A DNA stretch of 64,000 nucleotides, taken from the NCBI GenBank assembly GCA_903863295.1, contig CAIPBM010000171.1, positions 50,766-114,765 of the forward strand, given 5' to 3'. How positions within the stretch are numbered: position 1 is the first letter of the stretch; every line of letters starts with the position of its first letter. Of the stretch, positions 25,955 through 33,963 are shown piece after piece. The stretch is from an uncultured Verrucomicrobiota bacterium. Its GTDB lineage: Bacteria > Verrucomicrobiota > Verrucomicrobiia > Methylacidiphilales > UBA1321. The notes beneath the pieces were generated by a model. The model searched no databases. It had not been told where the DNA came from and saw nothing but the letters and a program-made list of their open reading frames with translations. The position numbers and the translations under genes were made by a program.

Positions 25955-26857
25955 ATGAAACGATATTTTGCATTATTCACTCAAAAGCTTTGCATAAACG
26001 AAAATGTCATATTAGATCTCCGGAAGAGTAACTGCTTTAAAAATAATAAGGTGCTTCCATCAAATAAGAATCTACGGCGACTTTTGCATCTGTTCGTCGA
26101 TGCATTATGCATCCTTTTTATTACGTCATGCAACCAAAATCAATCAGCATCGTCTTCATCTGATAAAACGATGACGAACTTGATATTAGTGTCGACAACA
26201 AATCTATATACTGATGCAAGCCCCCCCTTGTTAAATGCTAAGGCCATTGATAATGGCGGCCCGCAAACGAGTCTTTTTTCAAAGGAGAGTTTGACCCACG
26301 AAGCTCTTGAACTTTATGGATCGAATAAACGTGATTGCGCCTTGGAAAAAGTAAACCTGGTTATTCAAGCCAATCCGCTATATTTGGACGCCTATGCCGT
26401 TCGAGCACGAATATACGGAGACACAAAAGAATGGAATAAAGCTCAAGAGGATTTGGAAACTATGCTTAAAATCGACAGAAATAATTCAATAGCCAAATTT
26501 AATTTGATTGAACTTAAATTCATGCAGAAAGCTTACGACGAGGCGCGAATTGGTTTTTCCTCAATGAAGAAAGACCCCGAGTTAGGGGACTTGGCTTCCT
26601 ATAAGGTATTTCTTTGCGACTTATTCAGCGGGCACGAAGACATAGCTAAAAGTGAGCTCGACGCCTTTGATGTAGATGGAAGCAATCCCTCCTACTATTT
26701 TGGAAACATGGCTTGGTCGCTGTATCACAAGCGAATTGAGGATGCTAAGCCATGGTTTGAGGAGGCAATGCACATATATTCTTCAAAAAAAATAGATGCA
26801 TATTCGTCAAGTCTTATTGAGTTGGGCTACCTGCCACTTCCAAGCGAGATAAAATGA
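25955..26857 (+). CDS. TPR-containing lipoprotein
   Basis: A 300-residue protein with a long, basic N-terminal region and a hydrophobic stretch LLHLFVDALCILFITSC whose Cys (about residue 59) fits a lipobox. If that is the true signal, the start codon may be internal. The mature part has three or more tetratricopeptide-like repeats, for example LALYGSNK-type helices around ALEKVNLVIQANPLYLDAYA, WNKAQEDLETMLKIDRNNSI and AYDEARIGFSSMKKDPELGD. The DNA is visibly richer in A+T than its neighbours, suggesting a different origin. A decayed paralogue lies at 62093-62379. Probably an envelope protein mediating protein contacts. Confidence 0.7.
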   Translation: MKRYFALFTQKLCINENVILDLRKSNCFKNNKVLPSNKNLRRLLHLFVDALCILFITSCNQNQSASSSSDKTMTNLILVSTTNLYTDASPPLLNAKAIDNGGPQTSLFSKESLTHEALELYGSNKRDCALEKVNLVIQANPLYLDAYAVRARIYGDTKEWNKAQEDLETMLKIDRNNSIAKFNLIELKFMQKAYDEARIGFSSMKKDPELGDLASYKVFLCDLFSGHEDIAKSELDAFDVDGSNPSYYFGNMAWSLYHKRIEDAKPWFEEAMHIYSSKKIDAYSSSLIELGYLPLPSEIK

Positions 26858-27336
26858 ATCGACTGATTTATAAAGCCCCTTGTCTCCTGTAACCTGTCTT
26901 ATAAAAGCTTGTTCAATCCGCACAGTAGATTCATTCATCTCAGAGGAGACTAGAGCGCCGTTTTATACTGGTTTATCGGAATGCATCCCTGACAGCACAT
27001 AACCTCCGCAAGTTTGAACCGAACATGGAACTCGGCAAGTAATTGGCAACTATGGCCTTTGAGGCTACTCACCAGTTCCCTACGGGTGACAATCCGTCAC
27101 ATGACGGACGTCCAACCGCTCAATCTACATTTTAGGACTGTTTGATCGAGGTGAGTCATAAAAATAACTGAGGGGCGTATTCAAAATGCAAAAACATTGA
27201 ACGATAAGCAGAAAATAGGCGTGAAAGAAAGTAACTAAAATACTCAACTTAAATAGTCGATACCACCTGTTGGACTCGCTTTGGAAGCGAGACGAAAATT
27301 AAGTTAAATCGGCGAAAAGCTTTTTACTAAACGGTT
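26858..27336. other. Intergenic region without a recognisable gene
   Basis: About 480 AT-rich bases between the TPR lipoprotein and a dead IS5-type transposase. I see no long open frame of protein-like composition, RNA gene or repeat array. It may include the left end of the inserted element, but terminal repeats were not identified. Confidence 0.5.
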
Positions 27337-28052
27337 AACTAAGACATTGCCGAGGGCGACCGCCCAAGGACGATTGACTAATAATCGAGGCGATGTTAAG
27401 CGCGTTGTCCGTAGCGGGATTTGCTTCCCTGTTTAGGCAATTGGAAGTTGCTCTACATCCGATGGCCGCACTGGTGCGCGGCGTTTGTGGTAGGAAATCC
27501 TTGGCCTGCTTTCTCGCTGGGGCACGGGCTGCTTGCGTTTTATCGATCGTTCTCACTTTAAGCAGCATTAGTTTGGTGGAAATCCTGCCGGAGGGCAAGA
27601 GGCCCAAGCCATCGCGTGCACAAAACGCGGCGTCAACACTAAGCTCTTCGCGGTGGTCGAGGGCGAAGGGCGTTTGATGGCCGCGCTGACTGCCTCGAGC
27701 CTGGTCTACGAAATCGAGGTGGCTGCGCACCACAGGAAAAACTCCGGATGGTTCTGCTCGTCGAGGCCAAGGGTTTAAATTCGGATTCGTTGCGCTAGCA
27801 AATGCTGGTCAAAGGATGCTTGTCCTTCGTCTCTCCGATGCTAGGGCTAAGTGCTCTGGTGTGGTTTCATAGGACATTTAATCGTCAACGCTACAAAATC
27901 AAAACTCCTTCTAGCGGATTAAAGTCTCTAAACGCATTTCCACCCGCTATCAAAAACTTGTCTTGACGGTATTAAGCTTATCCCTCTTGGGAGCCATCTT
28001 TGACTTGCTCAAATCATTTTGGAAGACACGCCCTAATTCAATCTCTCTATAG
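27337..28052 (+). pseudogene. IS5-family transposase, degenerate
   Basis: Pieces of one IS5-type (DDE) transposase appear in order across different frames. The N-terminal signature RGRPPKDD with LIIEAML near 27347 is interrupted by a stop; then W-K-LLYIRWPHWCA at 27440; then QEAQAIACTKRGVNTKLFAV at 27599; then FNRQRYKI near 27880; and finally IKVSKRISTRYQKLVLTVL, which reaches a TAG at 28050-28052. Several frameshifts and stops separate these parts, so it is inactive. Its end abuts the 3' end of the NHL protein gene. The C-terminal pattern with KxxxRISTRYxKL is characteristic of the IS1031/IS427-like group. Confidence 0.75.
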
Positions 28053-28053
28053 C

Positions 28054-28977
28054 TTAGCACCGTTCAAGCTTGGTAACGCGACCTCCGGTAATCCATTCGA
28101 CAACGTAAATATTACCCTGTGAATCAGCCGCTGCGGAATGAGGGCTGTTAAACTTTCCTTCAGCAATCCAGCGACGCTCATTGGGCCAGCCTTCGAACGT
28201 TGGTGCTTTTTGATTGAAACCGAGTGATGCGACCAGTTTGTTGGTTTCATCTAGAATAGTAATGCCAGCCGTTAACTCAGGAACAATGAGGTATTTACTA
28301 GCTACGACACTCACATCTGGGCTGTTGAGGAACCCTTCACCAAACGTCCTTAGATAGCTTCCGTCGGGAGCAAAAACTTGAAACCGTGCATTGCCTCGAT
28401 CTGCAATATAGAACTCTAATTCTGATCGACGTGTATCAATGGCAACACCATGCGGACAATTAAATCGTCCAGCCCCAGTTTCACCGTTAAGCGAGTCAAG
28501 GTAGTTCCCGCTTGTGTCAAAGCGATGGACCAGCGAACAGCCATAACCGTCGGCTAACCAGAGATCGCCATTGCCGCCAAATCTTTCTTCTGCGACCGCG
28601 AGCCAAGTGGGAACGTAAGCGCCGGTTTTGTAGAGTGGGTTGGGCGGTTGGTTTAAACGCATTAGGACATCCCCATCAATAGTGGTCTTTACAACTTCCT
28701 TCGTTGTTTCGTCTACGAGCCAGAGAAATTCAACACCACTTTCAACGACGACAGTTAATCCATGAGCCCCGGGAAAAGTTCCCCACGAATTTAATAGTTG
28801 GCCCGATGACGAATAAATAAGAACAGCCGGGTCTGCCTGGTGAAAAATGACGACATTGCCATTCTGTAGCACCGCTATTCCGTGCGTTCTTCCGTTGCTA
28901 CTGCTCGAAGGTGAGTTAGGAATCTTGATCCAATTTTCTACCCACTTGTAGTTACCTATACTTGTCTGAAGTATCAT
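28054..28977 (-). CDS. NHL-repeat beta-propeller protein
   Basis: A 307-residue protein built of NHL-like repeats, such as HGIAVLQNGNVVIFHQADPA, NCPHGVAIDTRRSELEFYIA with DRGNARFQVFAPDGSYLR, and SPHSAAADSQGNIYVVEW. These predict a six-bladed beta-propeller, often used for ligand or protein binding and sometimes for peptidyl-amidoglycolate or lactonase-like activity. There is no signal peptide. It is flanked on both sides by dead IS5-type transposases and may have moved or been trapped with them. No catalytic residues recognised. Confidence 0.75.
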   Translation of the reverse strand: MILQTSIGNYKWVENWIKIPNSPSSSSNGRTHGIAVLQNGNVVIFHQADPAVLIYSSSGQLLNSWGTFPGAHGLTVVVESGVEFLWLVDETTKEVVKTTIDGDVLMRLNQPPNPLYKTGAYVPTWLAVAEERFGGNGDLWLADGYGCSLVHRFDTSGNYLDSLNGETGAGRFNCPHGVAIDTRRSELEFYIADRGNARFQVFAPDGSYLRTFGEGFLNSPDVSVVASKYLIVPELTAGITILDETNKLVASLGFNQKAPTFEGWPNERRWIAEGKFNSPHSAAADSQGNIYVVEWITGGRVTKLERC

Positions 28978-29199
28978 TTGAATGACTTTGGCTTAGTTAT
29001 TATTTTATCTACGGATATGATCGCTTTTAATGTTTATAGCAAGACGCTTACAGTTTTATTTAAAAAGACAAAAAAGTGTGCCATACTCAAGCTAGCGGGT
29101 CTTTAGTAATAGCGAGGTTTGTTTTAACATTAATGATGAAGGTCAAACAAAGAGATATTAATTTGCTCTGTTGAAACGCTTGGCGGTCACCCTCTTACC

Positions 29200-29819
29200 C
29201 TAACGATTGAGGGCATAGGTCAGCACCTTGAAGGCGGCTTCTTTGAGAAGATTAGCGGGCTTGCGGGCCAGCAGGGTTGATCCGGTGCTGCGTCTAAGGG
29301 CACTCATGTACCTTTCGACTTTCCAGCGCTGACCGTAGCCATGTTCCTTGAGATAAGCTTGCGACATCTGGCTGCGGTAATCTCCCCGGCGGGAACCATC
29401 GGCTGCGCAGCGAGCTGGTTTGATCACTGTGGCGACGACACCGAACTCTTCGCGGCAGATCCCGTGCACCCACTCAACATCGTAGCCCGCATCGGCGTAA
29501 AGCTTGGGCGGTGGGATCGGCTGGCCCGGCAGCGACTGTTGCAGCAGCGGCTACACTTGGCACTTGTCGTTGTTCGATCCCCAGTCGAGCACCGCTCCCA
29601 ACGGCAGCAGGCTGGTAGTGAGTATCGCCACCAGAGCTTCACCCACTTCTTGGGCTCATTCTTGCTGCGGCTGACAAAGTGGGCGCTGGCCGTGCTGGTT
29701 TCCAAAATCTCGATCGCGCCCTGATAGGTCGTTTTCAAATAGGCCCGCAGTACTAGACAGGCCATGAGTTGGCGCTGGGTGAAGTCCTTGCGGCTGGTCG
29801 CCGCCCCGTAATCGGTCAT
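29200..29819 (-). pseudogene. IS4/IS5-type transposase, deleted and frameshifted
   Basis: The N-terminal part (KDFTQRQLMACLVLRAYLKT, then YQGAIEILETS) runs directly into ASAHFVSRSKNEPKKWVK, which in intact relatives lies well downstream; a deletion between two LETS-like sites is likely. A frameshift follows, then VAILTTSLLPLGAVLDWGSN ends at an in-frame TAG. The frame then continues with PKLYADAGYDVEWVHG and the C-terminal YGQRWKVERYMSALRRSTGS. This is a dead deletion derivative of a DDE transposase. Terminal inverted repeats were not identified. Confidence 0.75.
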
Positions 29820-30192
29820 ATGTGGCGAGCCCTACAAGGGGCACCTTCAGTAAGGCTAATGATCTCTAGCTGCGACGGGCACGAGGCTTCCATGCCGCTT
29901 TAAAGTGCCATTTTTGTGTTCACGGCCATCAGAAATGCTAAAATAAAACTTGCTCGTAATAAAGACCTCGGGTGCTATTTACTAAAAGTGTCTTTCTTAC
30001 CTATTCCTTTAAGCGTTTTCAGGACGCGAAAGTTCAAACCAGGCATTGCGGTACGTCAGGAAGCAGCGGATTATTCCATCTCCGAATCCGACCTAAATCC
30101 AACGGCATTGCTGAGTTATCGCTTGTGCGCAGATGATTAAGCCATCGTTAAAAGTGTTGTCTCGAGTGCGGTGGCGGTATACATAGGTATTC
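29820..30192. other. Intergenic region upstream of the GntR gene
   Basis: About 370 bases between the transposase remnant and the regulator start. A 74-codon frame at 29916-30140 has poor composition and no supporting context, so I do not call it. The last 50 bases should contain the promoter of the GntR-type gene, but no clear motif stands out. Confidence 0.4.
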
Positions 30193-31296
30193 ATGATGGT
30201 AGCTGATCCAAGTACCCGCAGGCAAATTACGCAGTGGCTTCGGCATAAGCTGGAGTCTGGTGAGCTCAAAGCTGGCGATAAAATCCCCACGACTTTAGAA
30301 TTGGCTGCGATCTGGTCTACCCAGGAACCGACTATACAGCGCGCTCTGTTGCCCTTGGTAAGGGAAGGGTATCTGGTTCGCTCTCCCCGCCGGGGCACCT
30401 TCGTTTCCAACCGGTCTAGGCATTTCGAAAACGTCGGAATATATGCTCCGAAAAGAATCTGGGCCAACGAGGGCAACGCGTTTTCTCGGGCGCTGACCTA
30501 TGAAATCCAGCATCACCTCGAAAAAGCCGACATGACAAACCAGCTTTTCATCGATGCGAGGCCGGATTCAAAGCAATCCGGTATCTGGGATGCTCTCCTC
30601 GACATCGCCGCGACCAACCGTCTGGACGCGTTGCTCGCTCCCTCCATCGACCTCCCGCACATGCGGTGGCTGAACAAGCTGCCCATCCCTGTGGTGTATT
30701 TCGCAAGTTTGAATATCTCGAACGCGACCGGAGTGGATGTAAGAAGCATGGCTCGATACGCCCTCGATTTGCTCGCCGAACAAGGGGCAAAGAGTGTCGG
30801 TCTGGTTTTCTCCGTACCTCTCGAATTGAACCCCGACGGCACGGAAAACGAGGCGCACGCATTCCTCCGGACGTGGGTGGAATACGCTCGAGAGCTCGGC
30901 TTAGAACAGAATGAGGAGGACTGCATCTTTTTATCCACTCAATCCCACAAATTACGCGACCTTCACTTGGTCGAACAGTTCGGCTACGACGCGATGCTCA
31001 AGCTGCTCAAGAAAAAGAACAGGCCCGATGGCACGTTTGTGTACACCGATTTCGCGGCGCGCGGGGCGATCGTGGCCTGCAATTATGGCGCGGATTTTTC
31101 CAAGGATATAAAGCTAGCGCTCTACCGCAATTCGAAGCTCGGTCTATTTTGCCCAAGGCCAGCGGCTTTTGTGGAGTTGAAAACTGAAAAAGTGGCTGCC
31201 GCAATGATCGAACAAGCGCGGCGCATGCGCCTAGGCGAGCCATTTGCGCAACAACGGGTTTCATACGACAAGATCTCGGCACCGAGCCTGAAATAG
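30193..31296 (+). CDS. GntR/LacI-hybrid transcriptional regulator
   Basis: A 367-residue regulator with an N-terminal winged helix of the GntR type (about residues 8-75, including LRHKLESGELKAGDKIPTTL and VREGYLVRSPRRGTFVSNR). It is fused to a C-terminal periplasmic-binding-protein-like sensor (about 80-365; NRLDALLAPSIDLPHMRW, ALDLLAEQGAKSVGLVFS, FVYTDFAARGAIVACN). Such hybrids, AraR-like in plan, sense sugars and repress catabolic operons. It lies 540 bases upstream of the pseudopilin cassette and the glycan-degradation genes on the same strand, and is the best candidate for their local regulator. Two ATGs (30193 and 30196) are equivalent starts. Confidence 0.88.
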   Translation: MMVADPSTRRQITQWLRHKLESGELKAGDKIPTTLELAAIWSTQEPTIQRALLPLVREGYLVRSPRRGTFVSNRSRHFENVGIYAPKRIWANEGNAFSRALTYEIQHHLEKADMTNQLFIDARPDSKQSGIWDALLDIAATNRLDALLAPSIDLPHMRWLNKLPIPVVYFASLNISNATGVDVRSMARYALDLLAEQGAKSVGLVFSVPLELNPDGTENEAHAFLRTWVEYARELGLEQNEEDCIFLSTQSHKLRDLHLVEQFGYDAMLKLLKKKNRPDGTFVYTDFAARGAIVACNYGADFSKDIKLALYRNSKLGLFCPRPAAFVELKTEKVAAAMIEQARRMRLGEPFAQQRVSYDKISAPSLK

Positions 31297-31836
31297 GCTA
31301 AACGTAGCACCGCCAAGTAGACAGAGTTCGTCGGTCGAACCTAAAATCGGCAGTTCGGGGAGTATTCTTGCGTATTTCACAACGCTTCAACGCGAGCCCG
31401 TTTATTTTTCCCACTGGAGGCCTCTGCGCATGGGAGCCTTCAAAACGCCGCAGCTTGAATATGAACTTTTATTGCTTTTTTGAGAGCACGTCCCCGTCAA
31501 TGCTCGGATCTCCCCCGGAAAAGCGCGCCTCGATTTTGAGGCGATCAAAGCTGCGAAAATGGAACAACTCCTGCATTTATCTGTTATCGGCGTTGGGCTT
31601 CTTTTTATTGTTAAGTTTGGTCTTAACCAACTCAACAGGATGAGATTATCGGGCCGGACACCGATACTTTTTTCCCGCGGGAGAAATATTCTGGCTATTC
31701 CTCAACGCAAGTATTTTGTGACGACACAGTCTAGTGCAAAACCCAACCGTTTTTTCGTATCTCTTGCAAATGCACAGATATATTTGTTCAAAAGCAGGGA
31801 TTGACATAAATTCAGACATAGCTAATAATAGTAATA
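31297..31836. other. Intergenic region, promoter zone of the pseudopilin operon
   Basis: 540 bases without a convincing gene. Two short overlapping frames (31368-31643 and 31559-31804) have atypical composition and no ribosome-binding site, so they are not called. The right end is AT-rich and holds the promoter listed separately. Confidence 0.5.
31801..31829 (+). promoter_or_regulatory. Sigma-70-like promoter of the pseudopilin/glycan operon
   Basis: A perfect -35 box TTGACA at 31801-31806 is followed after 17 bases by AATAAT at 31824-31829 (or TAATAA with a 16-base spacer). Transcription would start near 31836, so the mRNA would be leaderless at the ATG at 31837 or have a short leader before the ATG at 31855. 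It precedes a run of same-strand genes ending at 60631. Confidence 0.45.
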
Positions 31837-32343
31837 ATGATTGGGGCAAAAAAGATGCTTTCATTTCGCAACCGAAGTCTTAGCTCCCCTGTCGGCAGAT
31901 TGACATTAATTTTCCTGAGGCATGGCGCTGAGCGGGCCTTCAGCCTTGTCGAGCTGACGATTGCAATCGCTTTGTGTTCCTTTGCATTGATTTCCTTGTT
32001 GTCTCTGATGCCTGTCGGTTTGAATTCCGCGAGGCATGCAATGGAGACCACCCGTGCCTCAAAGGCCCTCCAACAGATTGCCTCGGAGCTTTCGCAGAGC
32101 CAGTATGGCAGCATATCGACAGCGGGAAAAGACACGTGGACCTTCGATTTCGACGGCAATCCCACTACCACGGCTGCGGACGTTTATTTAACGGTCAAGC
32201 GCAGCGCGGTTGCAAATATCACTCTGCCTGGCGCTTCTGATGCCTCTCCAAGCTTGATCCGAGTTTGTTTCGAGGTGAGCTTCAGGGGAAGCCAAAATTT
32301 CACAGCAACAAACTCTATTTCCGTTTCCGATTGTGGCTACTGA
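31837..32343 (+). CDS. Verru_Chthon cassette protein B (pseudopilin-like)
   Basis: A 168-residue prepilin-like protein. After a basic leader, the type III signal site lies at A34/F35 with mature start FSLVELTIAIALCSFALISL; Glu 39 is the conserved +5 residue of prepilins. The following PVGLNSARHAMETTRASKALQ matches the pattern of the Verru_Chthon cassette B family, known from Verrucomicrobia. Such proteins are processed by a prepilin peptidase and assembled in the inner membrane. No peptidase, ATPase or secretin is in the window. A second ATG at 31855 is an alternative start given the promoter position. Protein C follows with an 11-base overlap. Confidence 0.85.
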   Translation: MIGAKKMLSFRNRSLSSPVGRLTLIFLRHGAERAFSLVELTIAIALCSFALISLLSLMPVGLNSARHAMETTRASKALQQIASELSQSQYGSISTAGKDTWTFDFDGNPTTTAADVYLTVKRSAVANITLPGASDASPSLIRVCFEVSFRGSQNFTATNSISVSDCGY

Positions 32344-33376
32344 ACGCAAAAAGCGCTCGAAAACAAGTAGCTTCACGCTTTTGGAGCTGGTCGTCTCTAT
32401 GGCAGTCCTCATGTTGCTCATGGCTCTGCTACTCACCGCCACGGACATGGCATCGAAAACTTGGCGCAGCACGACCGAAAAAATGCGCGCTTTCGAAAAT
32501 GCCCGGGCGGGCTTTGACCTGATTAATTCTACGCTCAGCCAAGCCGTCCTGCAAACTTACTGGGATTACGATGATCCTGCCCATCCGACCAAATACGAGC
32601 TCAGCTCTGAACTCCAGTTCCTATCTCTGCCGATGAATCAGATGCTGCAGTCCGGAGGGAGCCTGCCCGAAGCTAATTTCCCCACCCACGGACTTTTTTT
32701 TCAGGCACCAACCGGGGCGGTTTTGAACCAAGCCAGTTACGGCGGGCTACCGTTGTTGCTCAACGCTTATGGATATTATGTGGAGTATAGCGATGACTCC
32801 GCAGAAATTCCGAATTTTCTTAAGTCGCTCCCTGGTTTCAAGCCCCGTTACCGCTACCGGCTTAAGCAGTGGAAAGTACCGGCAGAGAGCATCGCGCTAT
32901 ATCAGAATACCTCGGGGGTAGGCGGGAAAAACTATGTCGGCTACCCGACGAGTCTGAGTTGGATCGACTTAGCCAATCCCGCCGCGACGGCGATTGCTGA
33001 GAACGTGGTGGCGCTGGTCATCCACCCAATCAACCCACAGAGTGCAGGTGGCGCGGCGACTGAACTGACTGCCGATTTTGTGTATAATTCGCGCAATAAT
33101 TACACTATCGCTCCCGCCGTGTACCAGCACAATCAGCTTCCTCCCGAGGTCGAGGTGATTATGGTGGCCATCGATGAAGCCTCGGCCGTTCGGATATTTA
33201 ATAACTCACCGACTTCGCCCGGACTGGCTGTCGGTTTGTTTACCGATCCCACAAAAATCGACGGAAATAACGGGGATCTAAAAAAACTGACCGACGATCT
33301 GACGCAGCGGCGGTTGAACTTTATCGTAATGAGATCAACCGTCAAAATCCGGGGGGCAGGATGGATTCAAGACTAG
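32333..33376 (+). CDS. Verru_Chthon cassette protein C (pseudopilin-like)
   Basis: A 347-residue prepilin-like protein starting at a GTG that overlaps gene B by 11 bases. The processing site is at S13/F14 (SSFTLLELVVSMAVLMLLMA) with Glu 18 at +5. A Ser instead of the usual Gly/Ala at -1 is unusual. A long soluble part follows with WRSTTEKMRAFENARAGFDL and SSELQFLSLPMN, matching the cassette C family pattern. It probably acts as a larger minor pseudopilin. Role in the glycan locus is inferred from position only. Confidence 0.85.
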   Translation: MATERKKRSKTSSFTLLELVVSMAVLMLLMALLLTATDMASKTWRSTTEKMRAFENARAGFDLINSTLSQAVLQTYWDYDDPAHPTKYELSSELQFLSLPMNQMLQSGGSLPEANFPTHGLFFQAPTGAVLNQASYGGLPLLLNAYGYYVEYSDDSAEIPNFLKSLPGFKPRYRYRLKQWKVPAESIALYQNTSGVGGKNYVGYPTSLSWIDLANPAATAIAENVVALVIHPINPQSAGGAATELTADFVYNSRNNYTIAPAVYQHNQLPPEVEVIMVAIDEASAVRIFNNSPTSPGLAVGLFTDPTKIDGNNGDLKKLTDDLTQRRLNFIVMRSTVKIRGAGWIQD

Positions 33377-33963
33377 TCACCACCTACCGATGCGGTGTTG
33401 CCGCCAGGTCAAGCGTGGCCATGACCCTTTTAGAATTGCTCGTAGTGATTGCGATCATCTCCCTCCTGATAGCGCTCGTGCTTCCGGGAATTCAAAACAT
33501 CCGACGCGGCAGGGATTTGCAGGTCGGTGCCTCGCAATGCGGGGACCAATTCATGATCGCCCGCCAGACCGCTTGGACCAGGAATTGTCCCGTTGAGGTG
33601 CGCATTTACACGGGCACGGAAACCGACAGCATGCGGCTTTACCTTGTGACACAGACGGGAGCGACGGGGGAGGCAATCCATGCAGCCTATTTGCTTCCGG
33701 TGGATATCGCGATCAGTCAGAATGCGACCTGGTCCTCTCTCCTCACGGATGCGGTGTGCGGCGTGGCCGGGTCGGATACTTTTGGCAGCTATCGCTCCTT
33801 CCGCTATCAGCCCAGCGGTTCGACCAGTCTTGCCGGTACGGCTGACCCGACCCTTACACTGCTCTATCGGTCGGACGTTGGGAAAAGCGTGCTGCCGCCC
33901 AATTTCTGCACGCTGCAAATCAACCTTAATAGCGGAACTGTTTCATTTTATAGGCCATTATGA
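33361..33963 (+). CDS. Verru_Chthon cassette protein D (pseudopilin-like)
   Basis: A 200-residue prepilin-like protein overlapping gene C by 16 bases. The cleavage site is A20/M21 (MTLLELLVVIAIISLLIALV), with Glu 25 at +5. Met replaces the usual Phe at +1, which is tolerated in some pseudopilins. The mature part has the family pattern ASQCGDQFMIARQTAWTRNC and a C-terminal FCTLQINLNSGTVSFY. Together with B, C and A this is a complete cassette. It overlaps gene A by four bases (ATGA). Confidence 0.85.
   Translation: MDSRLVTTYRCGVAARSSVAMTLLELLVVIAIISLLIALVLPGIQNIRRGRDLQVGASQCGDQFMIARQTAWTRNCPVEVRIYTGTETDSMRLYLVTQTGATGEAIHAAYLLPVDIAISQNATWSSLLTDAVCGVAGSDTFGSYRSFRYQPSGSTSLAGTADPTLTLLYRSDVGKSVLPPNFCTLQINLNSGTVSFYRPL

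Noticed and set aside
29916..30140. 74-codon frame between transposase remnant and GntR gene
   Set aside because: No ribosome-binding site, no recognisable protein pattern, AT-rich scarred region.
31368..31804. Two short plus-strand frames before the pseudopilin promoter
   Set aside because: Atypical composition and no start signal; the region is better explained as upstream regulatory DNA.
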